Below the pieces are notes generated by a model that had not been told where the DNA came from, made no database searches, and worked only from the letters and a program-made list of their open reading frames with translations. From Chloroflexota bacterium (GTDB lineage Bacteria > Chloroflexota > UBA11872), in contig JAJDUU010000047.1 of the NCBI GenBank assembly GCA_022826485.1, positions 45,070-109,069 on the forward strand: 64,000 bases of DNA. Reading direction: 5' to 3'. A program made the translations under genes and the position numbers. This document shows, one piece after another, positions 20,182 through 27,212 of the stretch (the stretch's first letter is position 1; each line of letters begins with the position of its first letter).

Positions 20182-20985
20182 CTACGACCCGGCCGGAACC
20201 TCCATGGTCACCGTCTTGCCGGACGCGGCGGCGACGGCGCAAAACTCGTCGTAGGCCTGCTGCAGCAACTCCCTGGGCGCCGCGCCGTCCTCGCTGCGCA
20301 CGACGATGTCGACGGGCAGGCCCTCGGGGTTCGACATGCCGACATAGGCCTTGAGATAGGCGGCGGGAATGCGGCGCATGACCGACTGCATGAGCGGCGA
20401 GGTCTCCGACTCGTGGGCGTCGATGAATACGCGCAGCCGGGCCGACTGGCCGGCGAACATGCGCTCGATGGCCGGCTGGATGTGGGTGCGGAAGCAGCCC
20501 TGGACCTCGCGCGGCGGCCCCGGCATGCACCAGATGCTGGAGTCTTCGACCTGCACCATGAAGCAGGGCGCCCAGCCGACCGGATTGAGGTGCACGCGGG
20601 CGGCGACGGGCACGGTGCCCATCTTGAGTCGCGGCGGGCTGGAGGCCTCCTCCAAGCTGATGCCGCGGCGTCGCGCGTAGTCCTCGAGCACTTCGCGGGG
20701 CGTGTGGATCCCGCATCCCGCGAGCTCGGCCACGGCTTCGACGGTGAGGTCGTCGGGCGTCGGGCCCAGTCCGCCGGTGGTGATGATGACGCGCGCGCGA
20801 CGACCGACGGCCGCGCGCAATTCCGCGGTGAGGGCGTGAAGATCGTCGGCGAGCGCGGTGATGCGCCGCACGTCGCCGCCGGCCACGGCCACCTCGCCGG
20901 CAAGCCAGTGCGAGTTGGTGTCGAGAATCAGGCCGGTCACAAGCTCCGTGCCGATGGCAAAGATCTCGACGTCGTCGTTTCGCAC
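20182..20985 (-). CDS. CinA N-terminal-type (MoaB/Mog-like) protein
   Basis: The 267-residue product matches the N-terminal nucleotide/molybdopterin-binding domain of CinA. It starts with VEIFAIGTELVTGLILDTNSHWLA and carries the TTGGLGPTPDDLTVEAVAE motif and the CMPGPPREVQGCF segment. The C-terminal deamidase domain of full CinA is absent. Such single-domain proteins may act as ADP-ribose pyrophosphatases, as shown for the COG1058 domain. I moved the start from 21126 to GTG 20985 because GAGGT lies about 8 bases upstream and the family N terminus begins there. It is the upstream neighbour of the aldolase-SDR gene on the same strand (47 bases apart). Confidence 0.88.
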   Translation of the reverse strand: MRNDDVEIFAIGTELVTGLILDTNSHWLAGEVAVAGGDVRRITALADDLHALTAELRAAVGRRARVIITTGGLGPTPDDLTVEAVAELAGCGIHTPREVLEDYARRRGISLEEASSPPRLKMGTVPVAARVHLNPVGWAPCFMVQVEDSSIWCMPGPPREVQGCFRTHIQPAIERMFAGQSARLRVFIDAHESETSPLMQSVMRRIPAAYLKAYVGMSNPEGLPVDIVVRSEDGAAPRELLQQAYDEFCAVAAASGKTVTMEVPAGS

Positions 20986-21104
20986 GCGTGGTGACCTCAC
21001 AACTGGCCCGGTATTGTACGGTCGCGCCGGGATCGGGAACCGCTGGTGTCCGACTTCACCATGACCGCAAGCGCCGTCGCCATTGTCCACCGGAAGGTGC
21101 GCTG

Positions 21105-21911
21105 ATGGCGGCCGACTGGTACGCATTTCGCGACTTCGACCTGGAAATGGTCCGGGACGCGCGCGCCTGGTATACGCAGTTTCTCCCGTCCGCGGGACGA
21201 ATCCTCGACGTCGGCTGCGGGCGCGGTGAGTTCTTGGACGTGGCGGCTGATGCGGGGCTGGAAACGCACGGCGTCGACCTGGACGCGGCCATGCTGGCGC
21301 ACGCCGGCGCTCATCGGGTTGTCGAGGCCGAAGCGCTGGACTACCTGCAGTCGACGCCCGAGACGTTCGACGTGGTGAGCGCGCTGCACGTGATCGAGCA
21401 CTTTCCGGTGGGCGAGGGCGCGGCGTTGGTGCGGCTTGGCGAAAGCCGCCTGGTTCCTGGTGGGTCCTTGATCATCGCCACGCCCAATCCGGGCAGCTTG
21501 CCGACGATCGCTCACGAGTTCTGGAAAGACCCGACGCACGTGCGTCCGTACGACGTGGAGTTGCTGGAGTTCCTGTGTCGGGACGCGGGTCTCGACGTGC
21601 AAGCCTCGGGGGTCAACCCGGCGTCGGCGCGCGGGCTGCCGGTGACGCTGGATGACCTTGACATAAGCGACGGTTCATCACCGGAGCACAGCGCGCCGCC
21701 CGACGAAGATCGCGTGACGCGCTGGATGGGCGGTCGTGTGGCGCGGTCGCGCTATGCGGCGGACCTCGAGGCGGCGCTGCACGAGGTGAGCGCCCAGCTG
21801 CGCCACACGCGAGACGAACTGACGAAAGTCGCCGCGATTGTCCGCCGGGCGCTCGAGGTTGCCTACGAGCCTTCCGAGGTTTTCGTGGTGGCCCGCAAAC
21901 CCGCGGGGTGA
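21105..21911 (+). CDS. Class I SAM-dependent methyltransferase
   Basis: The 268-residue product has the glycine-rich SAM motif ILDVGCGRGEFLDVAADAG at about residues 35-53, followed by GVDLDAAML and the SALHVIEHFP motif II region. The C-terminal 60 residues form a probable coiled coil (ADLEAALHEVSAQLRHTRDEL). This layout is common in methyltransferases linked to glycan or O-antigen capping. I moved the start from 20988 to ATG 21105 because GGAAGG stands just before it and the earlier residues have no family character. It is divergent from the CinA-like gene and is followed by an inverted-repeat element. Confidence 0.9.
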   Translation: MAADWYAFRDFDLEMVRDARAWYTQFLPSAGRILDVGCGRGEFLDVAADAGLETHGVDLDAAMLAHAGAHRVVEAEALDYLQSTPETFDVVSALHVIEHFPVGEGAALVRLGESRLVPGGSLIIATPNPGSLPTIAHEFWKDPTHVRPYDVELLEFLCRDAGLDVQASGVNPASARGLPVTLDDLDISDGSSPEHSAPPDEDRVTRWMGGRVARSRYAADLEAALHEVSAQLRHTRDELTKVAAIVRRALEVAYEPSEVFVVARKPAG

Positions 21912-21915
21912 CTCG

Positions 21916-22022
21916 CTAGGGAAGCTCTGAATAAATCTGTAGGCCGCGCTTCAATCCCCCCATCCTCACCTTCCCCCCAAGGGGGAAGGGACCGGAAGGA
22001 GGCTTTATCAGAGCTTTCCTAG
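21916..22022. mobile_element. MITE-like element with 19-20 base terminal inverted repeats
   Basis: The left arm reads CTAGGGAAGCTCTGAATAAA at 21916-21935. The right arm, 22004-22022, read on the other strand is CTAGGAAAGCTCTGATAAA: one mismatch and one indel. The 107-base element contains a pyrimidine/purine hairpin (CCTTCCCCCCAAGGGGGAAGG) in the middle. No coding capacity. CTAG at both outer ends could be part of the repeat or a target duplication. The stop codon of the neighbouring LCP gene (22019-22021) is inside the right arm. Confidence 0.7.
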
Positions 22023-23197
22023 GGCTCTAGGTGCTGCCGGTCGGCGAATTCCGGGCCGGCGGCGCCGCCTTCCATCGCCGGCATCGATTCGCCTTGACGG
22101 ATCAGCTCGGCCGCGTAGGCCTGGATGAGCGGCACGTTGGGTTCGAGCACGTAGGCGCCGTTTTCGGCGATGACCGTGTGCGAGAGCCCGCGATCGAATC
22201 CCACGGCGCCCTGGACCACGCGCGACGAGTCGATGGAAAGGGCGAGTTTCAACATGCGGGGAACGAGCTCCAGCGGTACGTCGGTCTTGAAGGCGTCGCG
22301 GAGGCGCTCGAGGAAGTTCGGCCACTGCAGGATCGTGCGCGGAGTCAAGAGCTGGTCGCGAAGGGCGAGGAGAAGCTGTTGCTGTCGCTGATCGCGGGCA
22401 ATCGCCCCGTCCTGATGGCGCGAGCGCGCGTATCGCAGCGCCATGTCGCCGTCGAAGTGGTTGATCCCGGCGGGTATGTAGAGGGGTTCGAAGCCGGTAT
22501 CCATGGCGTTCGGATAGCTTTCGTCGTAGATCGTGGTGGTGACGTCGACCTCGACGCCACCGAAGAAGTCGATCAGCCGCCGAAAGCCGTAGAAGTCGAG
22601 CACCATCACATAGTCCACCTTGAGGCCCATGACTTCTCCAACGCGCCGTCGGAGCACGTCCGGTCCCTGATTCTGGTAGACGGAGTTGATGCGATAGGGC
22701 TCGGTGCGGCAATCGGCGATGCACAGGTCGCGCGGGATCGAGATCAGGGCGGCGGCGTTGTTGGCGGGATCGATTCGCGTGAGCACCATGGCGTCGGTGC
22801 GCCCGCTGGACTCGCCCGGCCGCTGGTCCAAGCCCAAGAGCAGCAGGGAGAACGGACGGTCGCCGGGCCAGTCCTCGATCAGGTCCAGCGGGCTGGGGAC
22901 TTCCGCCTGGGAGATCGTCGGCGGCTCGACGTCCGGGGTGACGGCAGGGACGGTGACCGGGGCTGCGACCGCGGTGACCGCCGGCGGCGTTTCCGGGGCG
23001 ACCGGCCGCGCTACGACGGTGGGGGTTGACTCGGGCGCCGGCGCGGCAGGCTCGGCGCTGTTGCTGCGCCAGACGAAGAGCCCAATGGCGCCCACGATGA
23101 CAAAGACTGCCAGCGAGGCGCCGAGGCTTATGATCTCGGCGCGGTGCAGACGCCTGGCGAGGCGCTCGGAACCTTCGGGCATCAGGCGGCTAGGCAT
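22019..23197 (-). CDS. LCP (LytR-CpsA-Psr) family cell-wall polymer ligase
   Basis: LCP proteins attach lipid-linked glycopolymers to peptidoglycan outside the membrane. The 392-residue product has a cytoplasmic start rich in Arg, one transmembrane helix (about 24-43, SLGASLAVFVIVGAIGLFVW) and a Pro/Thr-Val linker to about 110. The LCP catalytic domain follows, with PFSLLLLGLDQRPGE, GRTDAMVLTRID, ISIPRDLCI and a second part including GVEVDV and ALRYARSRHQDGAIARDQRQQ, which holds the catalytic Arg residues. Its last codons and stop run into a small inverted-repeat element, so the present C terminus (QHLEP) may differ from the ancestral one. The glycosyltransferase operon near 13-15 kb may supply substrate. 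Confidence 0.93.
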   Translation of the reverse strand: MPSRLMPEGSERLARRLHRAEIISLGASLAVFVIVGAIGLFVWRSNSAEPAAPAPESTPTVVARPVAPETPPAVTAVAAPVTVPAVTPDVEPPTISQAEVPSPLDLIEDWPGDRPFSLLLLGLDQRPGESSGRTDAMVLTRIDPANNAAALISIPRDLCIADCRTEPYRINSVYQNQGPDVLRRRVGEVMGLKVDYVMVLDFYGFRRLIDFFGGVEVDVTTTIYDESYPNAMDTGFEPLYIPAGINHFDGDMALRYARSRHQDGAIARDQRQQQLLLALRDQLLTPRTILQWPNFLERLRDAFKTDVPLELVPRMLKLALSIDSSRVVQGAVGFDRGLSHTVIAENGAYVLEPNVPLIQAYAAELIRQGESMPAMEGGAAGPEFADRQHLEP

Positions 23198-23338
23198 TAT
23201 GTCGAATTGTGGCGTCCACTATACGACAGGGAAGGGCGGCGGTGGGGGCGTTCGGCGTCAGGTTGTTGGAGCATGGGCTGTCTCGCGCGATAAATCGCCC
23301 TGCGACGCCATGACGTTACGCGCGGATCGCGCGAATCC
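23198..23338. promoter_or_regulatory. Divergent promoter region LCP / Gfo-Idh
   Basis: This 141-base gap separates two divergent genes. On the minus strand, TATAGT (about 23219-23224) is a possible -10 for the LCP gene. No good -35 partner could be fixed by eye. Confidence 0.3.
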
Positions 23339-24343
23339 ATGACAAGCACTCCCAGCAGCGCCGCGGGCCCCTTGCAGATGGCCGTCATCGGCTGTGGTGC
23401 AATGGGTCGCCGCCTGGTCGGGGCAGTGGCGCAACATCCCGACTGCCGCCTGCTGTGGTGCGTCGATCGTGATCTCGAGGCCGCCCGGCGGACCGCCGCC
23501 GACTCGGACGGGGCGCAGGCGGACGACGACATCGACTCCGTGCTTCACCGGACCCAGGTTCAAGCGGTGCTGATCGCGACGCGGCCCGACTCGCACGCCC
23601 GTCTGGTGGCGGCGGCGGCCCACGCCGGGAAGCACGTGTTCGTGGAGGCGCCCCTGGCGACGAAGCTGCCCGATGCGCTGCGCGCGCATGCGGCGGTGCG
23701 TGAGTCGGGCGTGGTGGCCGGCGTCAACTTCAAGCTGCGTGCGGCGGCGGGCGTCGAGTTGGTCGGCTCGGCGGTGCCGGGACCGCAGGCGATCACGGTG
23801 CACGCCACGGTCGATTCGCTGGCCAAACGGTGGGAGGGCGAGGCCGAGCACGGCGGCGTACTCGGCACGTTCGGCAGCCACGCGCTGGATATGGCCGTCC
23901 ATTTGGCCGGCTCGCGTCCGCTGCGGGTCTATGGGGCCGGCGGTCGCTTTGTGCGCCGCGCCGGGCTGCCGGACACGCTCACCGCGACCATCAAGTTTGC
24001 GAGCGGCGGCGTGGCGCAGGTGGTCGTGGGCGAGCTTGGCGCGCCGGAGAGCGGCGGCGCCTACCGGGGCGGCGTGAGTGATGGCGTGCGCCGTGCCGAG
24101 CTGTGGAACGACTTGACGCAGGCTCGGGTGTTCGAAGGCGAGCGGGTGGTGGCCGCGACGCCGAAGCGGGTTGTCGGGCAGAACGGCTCCGCTGAAATGC
24201 TCGACGCGTTCGTGGCCGCCGTGCGCGGCGGTGGTCGGCCCCTCGCCGACAGCGCCGCCGGCGTGCGCGCCGTGCAGCTGGCCGACGGGCTCTACGAGGC
24301 GATGCGCTTGGGCCGCGCGGTCGACCTGGAGCGGGTAGCCTAG
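23339..24343 (+). CDS. Gfo/Idh/MocA-family oxidoreductase
   Basis: The 334-residue product is an NAD(P)-dependent dehydrogenase of the glucose-fructose oxidoreductase/inositol dehydrogenase family. The Rossmann motif is MAVIGCGAMGRRLVGAVAQHP. The usual EKP motif after the sheet (AGKHVFVEAP) is changed: EKP reads EAP, so the conserved Lys that contributes to substrate and cofactor handling is missing. The C-terminal domain follows, with GTFGSHALDMAVHLAGS. It is 25 bases upstream of a PhyH-type dioxygenase gene on the same strand and probably co-transcribed. Substrate unknown; the EAP variant raises the chance of altered or lost dehydrogenase activity. Confidence 0.88.
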   Translation: MTSTPSSAAGPLQMAVIGCGAMGRRLVGAVAQHPDCRLLWCVDRDLEAARRTAADSDGAQADDDIDSVLHRTQVQAVLIATRPDSHARLVAAAAHAGKHVFVEAPLATKLPDALRAHAAVRESGVVAGVNFKLRAAAGVELVGSAVPGPQAITVHATVDSLAKRWEGEAEHGGVLGTFGSHALDMAVHLAGSRPLRVYGAGGRFVRRAGLPDTLTATIKFASGGVAQVVVGELGAPESGGAYRGGVSDGVRRAELWNDLTQARVFEGERVVAATPKRVVGQNGSAEMLDAFVAAVRGGGRPLADSAAGVRAVQLADGLYEAMRLGRAVDLERVA

Positions 24344-24368
24344 CGGGCGGCTACCCGACGGAGCGGCT

Positions 24369-25118
24369 ATGCAACCGATTCCACCTGTGCACGAGCTGTT
24401 CATGCACGTGTGGCGGCTCAAGCACGTCGGCTACACGGTCGTGCCAAACGCCGTCAGCCCCGAGCGCTTGGACCCGATTAGGGAGCGCTTCGACGCGCTG
24501 ATTGCCGACCATGAGAACGTGCCGTCGGCGGTGGTGGACGGCCCGTCGACGTCGGTGAAGGGCGTCGGGTCGATCGACCTGCACCGGTTCTTCGAGCTCG
24601 ATCCGTTGTTCGAGGACTTCATGGACCTGCCCACCGTGCTGCCGATCGTGCAGGCGGCGCGAAATCACGACGTGATGCTGCTGTCGAGCGCCATGGGCAA
24701 CTATCGGGCGCCCAATACGCCGGCCGCGACGCTCTGGCACCGCGACGGTGGGCCCTACATGCGTCTCACGATCTACCTGGACGACGTGACGGAGGAGATG
24801 GGTCCGACGGCGGTGGTCCCCGGCAGCCACAAGGATCCGAATCGTCCGCCCCCCTGGGCCAATCACGACAATCAGCCGCGGGCGCTGCCGGGCATGGCGC
24901 CGCTCGCCGCGCCGGCAGGCACGTGCCTAATCAACGACACGAACATCTGGCACACGGCCATGCCCAACCGCTCGTCACGTCCGCGCCGGCTGGTGTGGGT
25001 GGTCTACAAGTGGTCCACCCAGGTCTACGACGTGCGACCGGAGTGGTATCACTCGCCGGAGTTCATCGCGCGGCAGACCGATCCGGTGCGGCGGGCGTTG
25101 CTGGGGTGCACGGACTAG
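24369..25118 (+). CDS. Phytanoyl-CoA dioxygenase (PhyH) family protein
   Basis: PhyH enzymes are Fe(II)/2-oxoglutarate-dependent hydroxylases. The 249-residue product shows the facial triad: HRD in LWHRDGGPYM (His and Asp) and the distal His in NIWHTAMPN, followed by Arg residues for 2-oxoglutarate. The motif MGPTAVVPGSHKDPN is typical. ATG 24369 has GGAG at good spacing. It follows the Gfo/Idh gene by 25 bases, so the pair may act on one small molecule. Substrate cannot be read from sequence; such enzymes are expanded in marine and sponge-associated bacteria. Confidence 0.92.
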   Translation: MQPIPPVHELFMHVWRLKHVGYTVVPNAVSPERLDPIRERFDALIADHENVPSAVVDGPSTSVKGVGSIDLHRFFELDPLFEDFMDLPTVLPIVQAARNHDVMLLSSAMGNYRAPNTPAATLWHRDGGPYMRLTIYLDDVTEEMGPTAVVPGSHKDPNRPPPWANHDNQPRALPGMAPLAAPAGTCLINDTNIWHTAMPNRSSRPRRLVWVVYKWSTQVYDVRPEWYHSPEFIARQTDPVRRALLGCTD

Positions 25119-25192
25119 ATTTTTCCTGCCAAACCACCGCCAGGTATCGCGTCTAATGGAGAGAGGTCGCGCGAGGCAGAAAGGGCCGCGGT

Positions 25193-25585
25193 TCAGACTC
25201 GTGTCTCGGCCCAGCGAACCACCGTCTCTGCAATTCCTAGTGCGTTCGCGTACTCCGGCTCGGACACGGGTTCAGCGATGGCGGGATAGCGGGCAGTCGT
25301 GGCGTACGGGTTGAGCCGTTCGGCCTGACGAATTGCCTCGGGCACGGTCTCTCCATGGTCTTGCAGCAAGGTCAGCAATAGCCCCATGTCGTGCACGTAA
25401 GGGAAGTCGATCCGATGAGCAAGCAACACAGCCTTGACGGCTTTCTCGGCTGCCTGCTGCGCATCGAAGCATAGGTCTTCGAGGTAGACGCCTGGGCCGC
25501 GGTTCGCGGCCTTGGATAGATTGCTCCGCGCGCGGTTCAGCCACTCCCGTGGATCGTCGGGCGCGAATCGTTCATGCGGCTTCAT
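25193..25585 (-). CDS. HEPN-domain toxin of MNT-HEPN pair
   Basis: The 130-residue helical protein matches the HEPN family. The pattern FDAQQAAEKAVKAVLLAHRIDFPYVHDMGLL is typical, and the R-x6-H motif (RIDFPYVH, about residue 55-62) provides the putative RNase site. In studied pairs the MNT partner modifies the HEPN toxin near this motif. The start overlaps the upstream nucleotidyltransferase gene by 14 bases, so the pair is translated together. The ribonuclease activity is inferred from the motif and context. Confidence 0.9.
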   Translation of the reverse strand: MKPHERFAPDDPREWLNRARSNLSKAANRGPGVYLEDLCFDAQQAAEKAVKAVLLAHRIDFPYVHDMGLLLTLLQDHGETVPEAIRQAERLNPYATTARYPAIAEPVSEPEYANALGIAETVVRWAETRV

Positions 25586-25898
25586 AGACCACCGTTCCCT
25601 CGCTGAGGGCCGGCTTGATCACCAGTGCGTGGCTGTCCTTGTAGCGTTCGACATGCGCCGGAGAGACGACGATCGCATCGACGGCGACGCGTACCCCGCG
25701 CAACTCTCGGTAGATCCTCGCCGCAAGGTCTCGCGTGTCGACTTCATCCTTGATGACCAACAAATCGACATCGCTGTTGGGGCCCATGTCGCCCCGCGCA
25801 GCGGACCCGAAGAGAATGACCTTCTCCGGCTGGGCCACCCTGACAACACGCCGAACGATGTCGTCCAGCGTTTCGTGGTCGAGCGTCTGGTTGTGCAT
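25572..25898 (-). CDS. MNT-type minimal nucleotidyltransferase (antitoxin)
   Basis: The 108-residue product is a minimal nucleotidyltransferase. The catalytic signature GSAARGDMGPNSDVDLLVI is complete (GS-x-ARG then SDxDL with both Asp). In MNT-HEPN systems this enzyme adds nucleotides to the HEPN toxin and so inactivates it. I moved the start from 25985 to ATG 25898 because the family N terminus (LDDIVRRVVRVAQPEKVILFGS) begins shortly after it. The gene precedes and overlaps the HEPN gene. Confidence 0.9.
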   Translation of the reverse strand: MHNQTLDHETLDDIVRRVVRVAQPEKVILFGSAARGDMGPNSDVDLLVIKDEVDTRDLAARIYRELRGVRVAVDAIVVSPAHVERYKDSHALVIKPALSEGTVVYEAA

Positions 25899-26063
25899 GC
25901 GTGGCTCGCCAAAGACGGTTAACCAGAGCTGCCCCGCCATCATACGGGTGTAGGTGCGCGATGCGTGAAAGCCGGCTAGGGGCAACGCTCGTGATTGCCC
26001 TCGGGTGAATCCGGTCTCGAGCGGGTTGGCGGCGGTTGGCCCGATAGCAGGTCTCGGCGTAAG

Positions 26064-27080
26064 TCAGGCTTCGCGGTTCCACGGCGTGTCGATGCCCAGC
26101 GCGTCCGCGAGCGACTCGAGGTCGCGCCGATGCTCGTCGCCAACGGGGACGCCTGAAACCGCGTAGCGTCGCGCACGCTCGGCTTCCGGCGCTCCGGCGA
26201 ATTGGGCATTGGGAAATCCCGGCAGCGGCGCCAACTCCGCGATGCGTTCCGCCAGCGTGTCCATCTGCCGCCGGAACTCGACCGGATCCAGGAACAGGTC
26301 GATGCGGAACATCATGAACGCCGCGGCCTGGTGCGCCGAGGGGAAGCGCGGCGGCGGGGCGGCGCGCTCCTGCGGCACGCCGGCCAGGATGCCGCCCCAG
26401 GCTTGGGCGATGTTGCCCAGGCCGATGCAGCGGAAGATGGTGCCGGGGATCCAATCCTCGAGCTGCTTGCGGTGCGGCGACGAGCGCAGGTCGTAGACCG
26501 GCGAGAAATCCACGATCAGCGGGTCCGCGTCGCCGGCCGGAGCGCTGAAGCACATCGGCGAGCCGACGGCCGAGCTGTAGACCGGCATGCCCGGCTGCAT
26601 CTCAAGGCGCGCGCCGCCGGTGACGAAGCACAGCAGATCGTGCGGCAGCGTCATGCGGGCGTAGATGCCTGCGGCCCCGATGTGCCCGTGATTGCGTGTG
26701 ACCGCGACGGCGACGCCGGATTCGCGAGCCTTCTCAATGGCGCGTTCCGTGGCCAGGTGCGCCGCGAAATACCCCAGGCCGCTGTCGCCGTCCACGACCA
26801 GGCTCACCGGCGTCTCGCGTGTAACGCACGGGTTGGGCGCCGGGTTGAGCCGACCTCCGCGGATCTCGTCGGCGTAGGAGGCAAGCATCCGCGTCCCATG
26901 CGAGTGCACCCCGCGCAGGTCGTTGGCCGTCAGCAATTCGGCGAGTCGGGCAGCGTGAGCATCCGGCAGGCCTAGGGCCAGCCCGATTTCGTGCACGAAC
27001 CGTTGCAACCGCTCCGCCGGCACCGAAACGTAGCGCTCCGGCGGCAGGTTTAGCTTGTAGACGGGCGGGGTGTGGGTCAT
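26064..27080 (-). CDS. Ldh-family (malate/L-lactate/ureidoglycolate-type) dehydrogenase
   Basis: The 338-residue product belongs to the type-2 malate/L-lactate dehydrogenase family (NAD(P)-dependent, unlike classic Rossmann LDH). Family marks are the N-terminal LTANDLRGVHSHGTRML segment, the VAVTRNHGHIGAAGIYA motif and the Gly/Pro-rich C-terminal half with PLPGFPNA. Substrates in the family include 2-oxo acids such as malate, sulfolactate or ureidoglycolate; the exact one is unknown. ATG 27080 agrees with the family N terminus. No obvious operon partner: the MNT-HEPN pair follows 166 bases downstream. Confidence 0.9.
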   Translation of the reverse strand: MTHTPPVYKLNLPPERYVSVPAERLQRFVHEIGLALGLPDAHAARLAELLTANDLRGVHSHGTRMLASYADEIRGGRLNPAPNPCVTRETPVSLVVDGDSGLGYFAAHLATERAIEKARESGVAVAVTRNHGHIGAAGIYARMTLPHDLLCFVTGGARLEMQPGMPVYSSAVGSPMCFSAPAGDADPLIVDFSPVYDLRSSPHRKQLEDWIPGTIFRCIGLGNIAQAWGGILAGVPQERAAPPPRFPSAHQAAAFMMFRIDLFLDPVEFRRQMDTLAERIAELAPLPGFPNAQFAGAPEAERARRYAVSGVPVGDEHRRDLESLADALGIDTPWNREA

Positions 27081-27212
27081 GGCTCCCTTGTCGGCCGTAC
27101 GTGCGGTAGTGACTAGTTTCTTATGAGTGAGGTTGTAGGCCCGCGGTGTGTCTCCGGGAGAGACACACCGCTTTTCCGACCGAGGATTGAATTGCCGGGC
27201 TCCCTCAACGCA

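Noticed and set aside
22031-23029. 332-residue plus-strand ORF over the LCP gene
   Set aside because: It is antisense to a clear LCP domain with transmembrane helix and catalytic motifs.
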